A stretch of DNA of 6,893 nt, taken from contig WJIM01000180.1 of the NCBI GenBank assembly GCA_014730285.1, positions 1 to 6,893 on the forward strand, given 5' to 3'. A program made the translations under genes and the position numbers. Shown here piece after piece: positions 1 through 6,102 of the stretch; position 1 is the first letter of the stretch, and each line of letters starts with the position of its first letter. The notes under the pieces were generated by a model that was given only the letters and a program-made list of their open reading frames with translations, searched no databases and was not told where the DNA came from. This DNA is from Candidatus Zixiibacteriota bacterium (lineage in GTDB: Bacteria > Zixibacteria > MSB-5A5 > JAABVY01).

Positions 1-1002
1 GTCCAGATGGCCGTGATGAAGATGCGCATGCTTCCCATAGGAAACGCCTTTAACAAATTTCCGCGCCTGGTTCGCGATCTCTCGCGCGATATGAATAAGA
101 AAATCAATCTCAATATTTCCGGCGAGGAGACCGAACTGGACAAAACCGTGATTGAGGAGATCGGCGATCCTCTTGTACACCTGATAAGAAATTCATGCGA
201 TCACGGTGTCGAAACGCCCGAGGAACGTGAAGCCGCAGGCAAGCCGGAAACCGGCAATGTCTGGCTCAAGGCCGGACAGGAAGGCTCCAATATAATAATT
301 GAGATTGCCGATGACGGAAGGGGACTCGATACCGAGGCTCTGGCAAAAAAAGCAGTCGAAAAAGGCCTGACCACCGAGGAAGAAGTGGCCGGTATGTCAG
401 ATTCCGATATACAGCAGTTTATCTTCGCCCCCGGATTCTCGACGGCCAAGAAGATTTCCGATGTTTCCGGCCGCGGTGTCGGTATGGATGTCGTCCGTAC
501 CAATATCGAAAAGCTGGGTGGAATTATCGAGATTGAGTCGGAAAAGGGAAAAGGCACCAAGATCGATGTCAAGCTTCCGCTCACGCTTGCCATTATTCAG
601 GGTTTGATGGTGAAATCCGGAGAGGATATTCTGATTATTCCCCTCGCCTCGGTTCTGGAGACGGTCAAGATCAACAAGGAAGATATCTATTATGTTAATA
701 AGCAGGAAGTTATCAAGCTTCGTGACGCCGTGCTGCCGATTGTCGACTTAAACAGTGTTTTGGGTCTGCCGGACGATACCGAAAAGGACAAAAAGAAATA
801 TGTCGTGGTGGTCGGCCTGGCCGAGAAGCGTCTGGGCCTGATTGTCTCCGATCTTTTGGGACAGGAGGAAGTCGTAATCAAAACACTGGGCGCCTATTTG
901 GGCAATACACCCGGTATTTCGGGCGCGACTATTTTGGGCGATGGACGTATTCGGCTCATAATTGATATACTTGGCCTTTTTGGATTAGCCAAGAAACAAT
1001 AG
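1..1002 (+). CDS. cheA: Chemotaxis histidine kinase CheA, C-terminal part (5' truncated by window edge)
   Basis: This is the cytoplasmic kinase of the chemoreceptor array; it phosphorylates itself on a histidine in an N-terminal P1 domain (outside the window) and passes the phosphate to CheY and CheB. The frame is open from base 1, so the protein enters from the left. Visible in order are the end of the dimerisation region leading into the ATPase domain (MKMRMLPIGNAFNKFPRLVRDL, nt 19-81), the N box with LIRNSCDHGVE (nt 181-213), the G1 box DDGRGLD (from nt 310), the F-box-like FAPGFSTA, the G2 box GRGVGMDVV (from nt 469), and a CheW-like P5 domain from about nt 590 to the TAG stop at 1000-1002. 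All ATP-binding boxes are intact. About 333 residues are seen, roughly half of a usual CheA. cheB follows after a 10-nt gap, which suggests one operon. The histidine, P2 and most of P3 cannot be assessed. Confidence 0.97.
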   Translation, partial: VQMAVMKMRMLPIGNAFNKFPRLVRDLSRDMNKKINLNISGEETELDKTVIEEIGDPLVHLIRNSCDHGVETPEEREAAGKPETGNVWLKAGQEGSNIIIEIADDGRGLDTEALAKKAVEKGLTTEEEVAGMSDSDIQQFIFAPGFSTAKKISDVSGRGVGMDVVRTNIEKLGGIIEIESEKGKGTKIDVKLPLTLAIIQGLMVKSGEDILIIPLASVLETVKINKEDIYYVNKQEVIKLRDAVLPIVDLNSVLGLPDDTEKDKKKYVVVVGLAEKRLGLIVSDLLGQEEVVIKTLGAYLGNTPGISGATILGDGRIRLIIDILGLFGLAKKQ

Positions 1003-1012
1003 GAATAAGATA

Positions 1013-2101
1013 ATGGCGATGAAAGGCTCTCAGATAAGAGTTCTGGTCGTTGACGATTCCGCATTCATGCGCAAAGCTATAACGCTAATGCTGGAATCGG
1101 ACCCTAATATTAAGGTGATTGGCACCGCCCGTAACGGGGTCGAGGGGATTGAAAAAGTAGAGGAACTCAATCCCGATCTGGTTACGATGGATATCGAGAT
1201 GCCTCAGATGGACGGTTTGACCGCCCTGAGGAAAATCATGAATGTTCATCCGGTACCGGTGATGATGGTCAGTTCGCTGACCAGCGACGGTGCCAAGGCC
1301 ACTCTCGATGCTCTTGAACTGGGCGCAGTGGACTTTATTCCCAAGCAGCTTTCCTATGTCTCCCTTGATATTGTTAAGATCAAGGAGACCCTTATACAAA
1401 AAATCTGGGCGATTCACAGCCGCCGCCGCACTTTGATGGCAAATTACAGCCTGCGGCGCAAGCCCGGACTCAGGCCGGCTTCCAAATCCGCGGCAGCCCC
1501 GGCCCGGCCTTTATCGGGCAGCTATTCCCGCAAAAATGTAGATATAGTCGCAATCGGCACTTCAACCGGCGGTCCGCCTGCACTCCAGCAGGTTATACCG
1601 AACCTTCCAAAAGATATGCCGGTTGGTGTGGTTGTAGTACAACATATGCCTCCGAATTTCACCAAATCCCTGGCTCAGAGACTCGACGGGATCAGCGCCC
1701 TCCATGTAAAGGAGGCCGAGCACGGCGAACCTGTCACCGCGGGCATGGCCTATATCTCTCCCGGCGACAGACATTTGACCGTAAGAAAATGGGGCTCGAA
1801 AACCGAGATTGTACTCAGCGACACACCCGCCGATGCGCTCCATATTCCCTCGGTTGACGTCATGATGGATTCTGTGGCAGATATTTACAAGGGACGTTCT
1901 CTGGGTGTCATTATGACAGGCATGGGTTCTGACGGTGTTAAGGGCCTTTCCAAAATAAAAAGCCTGGGAGGCAAAATCATCGCTCAGAATGAAAACTCCT
2001 GCGTTGTCTACGGCATGCCCCGTGCGGCCGTGGAGGCGGGAATCACAGACAAAATTGTCTCCGTAGAAAGCATTGCGCGAGAAATAATGACCTTTTTTTA
2101 A
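1013..2101 (+). CDS. cheB: Chemoreceptor glutamate methylesterase / glutamine deamidase CheB
   Basis: CheB removes methyl groups from (or deamidates) glutamyl sites on methyl-accepting chemotaxis proteins, resetting the receptors; phosphorylation by CheA activates it. The 362-residue length is normal. An N-terminal receiver carries the acidic pair D14/D15, phospho-acceptor D60 in MDIEMPQMDG, S87/S88 and K111. An Ala/Pro/Arg-rich linker covers about residues 140-170. The C-terminal esterase domain has the expected triad: S184 in GTSTGG, H211 in QHMP and D307 in GMGSDG. The ATG at 1013 is preceded by AGGA at 1001-1004, which overlaps the cheA stop with 8-nt spacing, so it is preferred over the second in-frame ATG at 1019. 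The 10-nt gap after cheA implies co-transcription and likely translational coupling. The gene ends in a run of seven T followed by TAA. Nothing in the active site is degenerate. Confidence 0.97.
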   Translation: MAMKGSQIRVLVVDDSAFMRKAITLMLESDPNIKVIGTARNGVEGIEKVEELNPDLVTMDIEMPQMDGLTALRKIMNVHPVPVMMVSSLTSDGAKATLDALELGAVDFIPKQLSYVSLDIVKIKETLIQKIWAIHSRRRTLMANYSLRRKPGLRPASKSAAAPARPLSGSYSRKNVDIVAIGTSTGGPPALQQVIPNLPKDMPVGVVVVQHMPPNFTKSLAQRLDGISALHVKEAEHGEPVTAGMAYISPGDRHLTVRKWGSKTEIVLSDTPADALHIPSVDVMMDSVADIYKGRSLGVIMTGMGSDGVKGLSKIKSLGGKIIAQNENSCVVYGMPRAAVEAGITDKIVSVESIAREIMTFF

Positions 2102-2111
2102 ATAGTTTTTA

Positions 2112-2139
2112 TTGCGATCCGCGAATACATATGTATATT
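2112..2139 (+). promoter_or_regulatory. Candidate sigma-70-type promoter placed for a leaderless kinase transcript
   Basis: TTGCGA (2112-2117, 4 of 6 matches to TTGACA) is followed after 16 nt by TATATT (2134-2139, 5 of 6 matches to TATAAT). A start about 7 nt downstream would fall at 2146-2147, on the kinase ATG itself. No Shine-Dalgarno-like sequence precedes that ATG. AT-rich spacers often give chance matches, so this is suggestive only. Confidence 0.3.
2125..2136. repeat. Perfect 12-bp palindrome upstream of the kinase gene
   Basis: ATACATATGTAT is exactly self-complementary and lies 10 nt before the kinase start, overlapping the candidate -10 element. It could be a small operator half-site pair or a chance AT-rich palindrome; no function can be read from it. 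Confidence 0.35.
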
Positions 2140-2146
2140 TTTTCAC

Positions 2147-3391
2147 ATGGACGATAAGAAATCTAAGAGAGGGTATAATCCTGATATTTCCAGACTTTCT
2201 GAATTGAACGATTCATTCTCGAATTTTGACGGATTGATTGAAAAACTCAACTCATCCTATCAAAGTCTTGAGACTCAGTTCGAATCGATGAATAAGGCGC
2301 TCGAGGAAACCAACTACAGGCTTCGTCAGGCGCTGATTGAAAATCAGAAAGCTCAGAATTTTCTGGAAATGCTGACAGAGGCGGTACCATCCGGGATTGT
2401 GGTTTACAATCTCGAAGGCGAGATTACCATGCTCAACAGAGCCGCCTGCAAGCTTCTCAGGACAGATCAGCAAACAGCGGCTATTCACGGGCTGAAATTC
2501 GCAGAAGACAGCGACCCTGAGCTGTCAGCGATGAAGACGATTGCAACCAGATCGCCTATAATTTCCGAGGAAAAAATGATCACGCTGAAGACCGGCGAAA
2601 AGCTGACAGTCTCATTTTCAACAGCTTTGCTCTATGACGAATATGATCATATCTCGGGCGCTCTGGAACTCTATCACGACACTTCCAAAATCCGACAGCT
2701 TGAGGACGAGGTTACCAAGGTCAAAACTTTGGCCGCTTTAGGTGAAATGGCCGCAACTGTGGCACATGAAGTTCGCAATCCACTGGGCGGAATTCTCGGC
2801 TTTGCGGCTCTTCTGCGAAAGGATTTCGACGATGACGATCCACGTATCAAAACCGTGGATAAAATAATCAAAGGCGTCGAAAATCTGGATCAATCCGTAT
2901 CATCACTTCTATGCTATGCTCAGGAGGTTCATCCCGCTATTAAGCCGGTTAAGATAAAACCTTTTGTCGATGATGTGGTCAGCAGTTTTAGAATGACTCT
3001 GGCTCAGAACGAGGAAATCTCAAATATCGATGTGCTGATTTCGCCCGAATCTCTGGAATGGAGGTTCGATCCGCAGCATATCAGGCAATGTCTTACTAAT
3101 TTGCTCTTGAATGCTCACCAGGCACAGAACGCACAGGTTTCGGACATAAAGCTGTCCATTGTTGGAGATGATAGACTCAATATCCTGATTTCCGATGCCG
3201 GAGCCGGTATCAGCGACGAACACAAACAGAGACTTTTCACTCCTTTCTTTACCACAAGAAAATCCGGAACAGGACTGGGACTGGCGACTGTTAAAAAATT
3301 GGTTCTTTTGCATAAAGGTGAGGTTAAAGTAGATTCCGAAATCGGACGAGGGACTGATATTACCCTTGAAATACCTGCCAACTTACATTAA
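2147..3391 (+). CDS. Soluble PAS-domain sensor histidine kinase (FlrB/FleS- or NtrB-like architecture)
   Basis: This 414-residue protein has no signal peptide or membrane segment, so it should sense a cytoplasmic cue or a protein partner. A predicted coiled coil spans about residues 15-75. A PAS-like domain follows at about 76-182 (VPSGIVVYNLEGEITMLNRA is its typical opening). The HisKA segment has the phospho-accepting H207 in LGEMAATVAHEVRNPLGG. The HATPase domain shows the N box with N318/N322, G1 DAGAGI (350-355), F box TPFFTTR and G2 GTGLGLA (374-380), all intact. It lies 45 nt after cheB and 21 nt before an NtrC-family regulator, its presumed partner. The ATG at 2147 is the first usable start after the in-frame cheB stop; it has no recognisable ribosome binding site. 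A FlrB/FleS role is inferred from the coiled-coil/PAS layout and chemotaxis neighbours; a general stress or nitrogen sensor remains possible. Confidence 0.9.
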   Translation: MDDKKSKRGYNPDISRLSELNDSFSNFDGLIEKLNSSYQSLETQFESMNKALEETNYRLRQALIENQKAQNFLEMLTEAVPSGIVVYNLEGEITMLNRAACKLLRTDQQTAAIHGLKFAEDSDPELSAMKTIATRSPIISEEKMITLKTGEKLTVSFSTALLYDEYDHISGALELYHDTSKIRQLEDEVTKVKTLAALGEMAATVAHEVRNPLGGILGFAALLRKDFDDDDPRIKTVDKIIKGVENLDQSVSSLLCYAQEVHPAIKPVKIKPFVDDVVSSFRMTLAQNEEISNIDVLISPESLEWRFDPQHIRQCLTNLLLNAHQAQNAQVSDIKLSIVGDDRLNILISDAGAGISDEHKQRLFTPFFTTRKSGTGLGLATVKKLVLLHKGEVKVDSEIGRGTDITLEIPANLH

Positions 3392-3412
3392 AATGTAATC
3401 GAGGTATCCACA

Positions 3413-4768
3413 ATGAGTAATATGATTTTAGTTGTTGACGACGATAATCTTGTAAATGAATTCATTAACGAAACTCTGACCCGCGCGGGCTATACGGTAC
3501 ACTCCGCCTCCTCCGGTGTCGAGGCCCTGAATTTGATAGAGGAATATGATTTTGATCTTATTCTTACCGACGTTCGTATGCCGGAGATGGACGGTATCAC
3601 TCTGTTAGGCAAAGTCAAATCTATAGCTCCCGATTCAGTTGTAGTTGTGATTACCGCTTACGGTACCGTCAAGAATGCAGTGGATGCCATGAAAAAGGGC
3701 GCTTATGATTATATTCTCAAGCCCTTTTCACCCGATGAAATTGAAATCGTGGTCAAACGCGGTCTGGAGCATCGCATTCTAAGGATGGAGAACAAGGTTC
3801 TCAAGGCTCAGATTCGCGATAAATACAGCTTTGATAATATTGTGGGGCAGAACGCCAATTTGCTGGATATATTCGATCTGATTAAAACCGCTGCTAACAG
3901 CAAGGCTACGATTTTGTTGACAGGCGAATCCGGTACCGGCAAGGAATTAGTTGCCAAGGCAATTCACTTCAACAGCCCCCGTAAGGATATGCCCTTTATT
4001 CGCATTAACTGCGCGGCGCTTCCCGAAAATCTGATCGAATCGGAGCTATTCGGGCATGAAAAGGGCGCCTTCACCGGAGCTATCAAGCAGACCAAAGGCC
4101 GTTTCGAGCTTGCCGACGGCGGATCGCTTCTATTGGATGAGGTCTCGGAGATGGATCTGGGGCTTCAGGCCAAGCTTTTGCGAGTGCTTCAGGAGTCCGA
4201 ATTCGAACGTGTAGGCTCCGGCATGCCGGTCAAAGTCGATGTGCGCGTGATTGCTACTTCCAACCGCAATCTGATGGATGAAGTCAAAAAGGGCAACTTT
4301 CGTGAGGATTTATTCTACCGCCTTAACGTGATAAATATCGAAGTCCCGCCTTTGAGAGAGCGCAAGGACGACCTTCCGCTCCTGATCGATCATTTTATAC
4401 AAAAATTCAATGAAGAGGATGAACGCCACATTGAAGGTATCTCGGAGAAGGCCTTGAAGTTTCTGCAGGCCTATCCCTGGCCGGGCAATGTCCGCGAGCT
4501 CGAAAACCTGATACATCGTGCAGTGGTGACTTCGAAAAACTCAGTGATTACCCATAAGGATTTCCCATCATATCTGGCGCTGGGGCCTAATGCGGAGATG
4601 TCGGATATGCTTTCCGATCCGATTACGATATCAGAGGGTGAGAAGATACTTATTCTGAAATCGCTGGAGCGCCATAGCGGCAACCGCACTAAGGCCGCCG
4701 ACGAGCTTGGTATTACTACTCGAACTCTCCGCAACAAACTTCATGAATACGGCATGACCGAGAATTAG
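3413..4768 (+). CDS. NtrC-family sigma-54-dependent response regulator
   Basis: This 451-residue transcriptional activator remodels sigma-54 RNA polymerase using ATP after phosphorylation by its kinase. The receiver (about 1-120) has D9/D10/D11, phospho-acceptor D53 in TDVRMPEMDG, T81, Y100 and K103. The AAA+ domain (about 140-375) has Walker A GESGTGKE (171-178), the sigma-54-contacting GAFTGA loop (218-223), Walker B SLLLDE (238-243) and a FREDLFYRL sensor/arginine-finger region. The C-terminus (about 414-447) is a Fis-type helix-turn-helix containing GNRTKAADELGITTRTLRNKL. Everything needed for sigma-54 activation is present, including the intact GAFTGA that non-activating relatives lack. 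GAGG at 3401-3404, 8 nt before the ATG, supports the start. The upstream kinase is its likely partner. By architecture it resembles FlrC, FleR, ZraR or AtoC; the target promoters are unknown, and I found no clear -24/-12 promoter in this window. Confidence 0.95.
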   Translation: MSNMILVVDDDNLVNEFINETLTRAGYTVHSASSGVEALNLIEEYDFDLILTDVRMPEMDGITLLGKVKSIAPDSVVVVITAYGTVKNAVDAMKKGAYDYILKPFSPDEIEIVVKRGLEHRILRMENKVLKAQIRDKYSFDNIVGQNANLLDIFDLIKTAANSKATILLTGESGTGKELVAKAIHFNSPRKDMPFIRINCAALPENLIESELFGHEKGAFTGAIKQTKGRFELADGGSLLLDEVSEMDLGLQAKLLRVLQESEFERVGSGMPVKVDVRVIATSNRNLMDEVKKGNFREDLFYRLNVINIEVPPLRERKDDLPLLIDHFIQKFNEEDERHIEGISEKALKFLQAYPWPGNVRELENLIHRAVVTSKNSVITHKDFPSYLALGPNAEMSDMLSDPITISEGEKILILKSLERHSGNRTKAADELGITTRTLRNKLHEYGMTEN

Positions 4769-4772
4769 AATC

Positions 4773-4961
4773 ATGCAGAAGCTCTTTGAATTGACAAAAG
4801 AGGAGCGCCGCGAAGAACAGAATCGCGAACTGCCCTGCCGCGATTTCGACTGGGACTGCCTCGCTACCGACGGCCTGATACCGTTCGGCGACTACCGCAA
4901 ATGCCAGCTCTATGATCCCGACCGCGGCAAATGCCTGTTTGTTACAAATCAATCCGAATAG
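4773..4961 (+). CDS. Small four-cysteine protein of unknown function
   Basis: This 62-residue ORF begins 4 nt after the regulator's TAG stop on the same strand, which suggests translational coupling. I do not recognise the family. The first 20 residues are charged and probably helical (ELTKEERREEQNRE). The remainder carries four cysteines, C22, C29, C44 and C54 (spacing C-x6-C-x14-C-x9-C), with aromatic residues between them (F25, W27, F38, Y41, Y47). This could coordinate one metal ion or form two disulfides. There is no signal peptide or membrane segment, which favours a cytoplasmic metal site. The ribosome binding site is weak (GAG at 4760-4762). An 83-codon frame overlaps it on the other strand, but the position and cysteine layout favour this one. 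Its reality as a gene is likely but not certain. Confidence 0.65.
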   Translation: MQKLFELTKEERREEQNRELPCRDFDWDCLATDGLIPFGDYRKCQLYDPDRGKCLFVTNQSE

Positions 4962-5027
4962 GAACATCCCGGAATTGTTAAGTCTGGAATCCTTTCCCGA
5001 CGGCTATCTTTGAATAGAAAAATGTGG

Positions 5028-5050
5028 GTCAAATCTCTGCGAAATTTGAC
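5028..5050. repeat. Inverted repeat (7-bp arms, 9-nt loop)
   Basis: GTCAAAT (5028-5034) and ATTTGAC (5044-5050) are perfectly complementary around a 9-nt loop. No T-run follows on either strand, so it is not a typical rho-independent terminator. It lies 66 nt after the small Cys gene and may be an RNA 3'-end structure or the edge of the repeat block to its right. Confidence 0.5.
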
Positions 5051-5090
5051 GTTGTCACTATTGAAGTCGCAAATCAATTCTCGAGCAGTC

Positions 5091-5152
5091 GCGGCAGGTC
5101 CCTAAATCCGCCGCCCGTCAGGTCTGAAGACCTGACAGGAGCCAGGTGCTCC
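5091..5152. repeat. Cluster of three adjacent inverted repeats, REP-like or dispersed repeat candidate
   Basis: Three small hairpins sit side by side in the convergent intergenic region. The first is GCGGC (5091-5095) with GCCGC (5110-5114). The second is GTCAGGTCT (5117-5125) with AGACCTGAC (5128-5136), a perfect 9-bp match around GA, extendable by CC/GG past one mismatch. The third is GGAGC (5138-5142) with GCTCC (5148-5152) around CAGGT. The core CAGGTC recurs at 5095-5100, inside the second palindrome and, as CAGGTG, in the third loop. The block is richer in G and C than its flanks. The layout is typical of extragenic palindromic repeats found in many copies per genome, but copy number cannot be judged from one window. 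Confidence 0.55.
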
Positions 5153-5178
5153 ACTGCATAAGGGGTGGGATAATTTTC

Positions 5179-5223
5179 AAAAAATATCGGGACGCATGGT
5201 ATCACGCGCCCCGATGATTTTTT
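5179..5223. terminator. Bidirectional rho-independent terminator between convergent genes
   Basis: ATCGGGACGC (5186-5195) pairs with GCGCCCCGAT (5206-5215) over 10 bp, one position being A/C when read on the plus strand and G-U when read on the minus strand, around a 10-nt loop. Six T follow on the plus strand (5218-5223), and six A at 5179-5184 give a U-run on the minus strand. It is 13 nt past the stop of the minus-strand membrane gene and can also stop transcription arriving from the plus-strand chemotaxis/two-component block. The fully paired version is on the minus strand, so it is probably stronger there. Confidence 0.8.
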
Positions 5224-5236
5224 AACCGCTTTAACC

Positions 5237-5917
5237 TTATTCCTTCTTCTCTTCGCCGCCTTTATCCTCGGGCTTTGGGCCTTCAGGGCCGGCGGTTGCG
5301 CCAACCGGAGCAGGCTTCTCATAGCCGTCCGCGATATGCCTAACCCTTTTCATATGAAGGTACCATTTCAGGCCCAGAATAATAACCTCGGCCCAGAAAT
5401 AGGCGATTACTATCGTAACGAAAGCCTGTACAATCCCGGCAACTAATGCAAGCACTCCGCCCTTGAATCCGGAACCGCCCAATATTCCAAACAGCCCGAA
5501 ATCTGTGCTGTAGGGGGCATACCCCGAAAACCAAAAGACAATCAAACCGCCGATTCCAAGGAAAATCCAGACTACCGCCAGCAGTTCGCCTACTGTCCGT
5601 GCCAGCACTGACATCACCGGAATCACCGTAAACTCGTTGTCAAATGCCTCCACATTGAGCACATCACTGGCCCTTATAACCAGTATCTGAAATATTAAGT
5701 ACAACAGCAGGAGAAAGATAAGCTGGAAGATTATAACGCCGATCACTCCGGCCGCATCCTGCCCGCTCACGAAATTCCATGAATCGATCCATTGCACAAT
5801 CCCGCCGATCACCACCGCTATTGCAATGACCCACATCAGGATAAATATTCCGAATCGCACCGAACGCCCCTCCTCAAGTGCAGTCAGAGCAGGCTTTATG
5901 AAAAAGAAGTTGCCCAT
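5237..5917 (-). CDS. Uncharacterised four-helix membrane protein with charged C-terminal tail
   Basis: This 226-residue protein has four likely membrane helices at about residues 22-44, 57-81, 109-130 and 153-174. A short basic segment (KWYLHMKRVRHIA, 184-196) follows, then a Pro/Gly/Glu/Lys-rich tail (about 200-226) that is probably disordered and cytoplasmic. There is no cleavable signal peptide; the first 20 residues are likely cytoplasmic. No catalytic motif is visible. The overall plan, with helices followed by a WAEVIILGLKWYLHMKRVRHI stretch, is loosely reminiscent of small DUF4282-type membrane proteins, but I cannot assign it. The start is well supported: AAGGAGGT (5921-5928) lies just upstream, and an in-frame TAA occurs before the first ATG. 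The gene is monocistronic by appearance, with a terminator just downstream and ruvB divergent upstream. Confidence 0.85.
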   Translation of the reverse strand: MGNFFFIKPALTALEEGRSVRFGIFILMWVIAIAVVIGGIVQWIDSWNFVSGQDAAGVIGVIIFQLIFLLLLYLIFQILVIRASDVLNVEAFDNEFTVIPVMSVLARTVGELLAVVWIFLGIGGLIVFWFSGYAPYSTDFGLFGILGGSGFKGGVLALVAGIVQAFVTIVIAYFWAEVIILGLKWYLHMKRVRHIADGYEKPAPVGATAGPEGPKPEDKGGEEKKE

Positions 5918-5920
5918 TTT

Positions 5921-5928
5921 ACCTCCTT
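5921..5928 (-). promoter_or_regulatory. Near-consensus Shine-Dalgarno site for the membrane protein
   Basis: The minus strand reads AAGGAGGT, an extended match to the anti-Shine-Dalgarno sequence, with AAA between it and the ATG. It fixes the start codon and is much stronger than the sites of the other genes here, hinting at efficient translation. Confidence 0.8.
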
Positions 5929-5972
5929 GTAAAATGTCCCTTTAGTATAATTCTATTATATATTGCTTGAAA

Positions 5973-6001
5973 TCTGTACAAATGTTATTGTGTTTTGTCA
6001 A
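5973..6001 (-). promoter_or_regulatory. Candidate promoter for the membrane protein gene
   Basis: On the minus strand a perfect TTGACA (plus-strand 5996-6001) is followed at 17-nt spacing by TACAGA (5973-5978), a moderate -10 element. A better -10-like TATAAT occurs farther down (5955-5960) but has no good -35 at the right distance, so two alternative starts are possible. The -35 touches the inverted repeat at 6001-6020. Confidence 0.4.
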
Positions 6002-6020
6002 GTCTAATTTGGATTAGACT
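6001..6020. promoter_or_regulatory. Perfect 8-4-8 inverted repeat in the divergent spacer, candidate operator
   Basis: AGTCTAAT (6001-6008) and ATTAGACT (6013-6020) are exact reverse complements separated by TTGG. The element lies midway in the 185-nt spacer between the minus-strand membrane gene and ruvB, sharing one base with the membrane gene's candidate -35. No T-run follows, so a terminator is unlikely. The size and symmetry fit a dimeric helix-turn-helix regulator site; the regulator is unknown. It does not match the common LexA boxes I know (CTGT-N8-ACAG or GAAC-N4-GTTC). Confidence 0.5.
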
Positions 6021-6042
6021 GATTACACCATATTCGTATAAC
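6014..6042 (+). promoter_or_regulatory. Weak candidate promoter for ruvB
   Basis: TATAAC (6037-6042) resembles a -10 element (5 of 6). At 17-nt spacing the -35 position is TTAGAC (6014-6019), a poor match that falls inside the palindrome. If real, it would give a leader of about 55 nt. Low confidence. Confidence 0.2.
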
Positions 6043-6102
6043 ATGCGGAACTGTTTTATTTTGTGATTGCGAAGGCTGTTTTTTTATTTAACTTAAGAGA
6101 TT

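Noticed and set aside
1562..2146. Minus-strand 194-codon frame inside cheB
   Set aside because: It is a shadow of cheB; the plus-strand frame has all CheB catalytic and receiver residues.
2093..2147. Possible CheB-kinase fusion by readthrough or slippage at the seven-T run, since both genes share a frame
   Set aside because: Only one TAA separates the frames, but a one-base deletion in the run leads to a TAG after one lysine, and a one-base insertion shifts out of the kinase frame. Both proteins are complete without fusion.
4716..4967. Minus-strand frame of 83 codons over the small Cys gene
   Set aside because: It runs antisense into the end of the response regulator gene, has no ribosome binding site I can see, and competes with a better placed co-directional frame.
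5074..5322. Minus-strand frame of 82 codons across the repeat block and terminator
   Set aside because: It overlaps the well-supported membrane gene on the same strand in another frame and runs through hairpins and the terminator, so it is almost certainly not translated.
6076..6102. Run of T upstream of ruvB as a terminator or attenuator
   Set aside because: No GC-rich stem precedes the T run at 6079-6086, so it is only an AT-rich leader.
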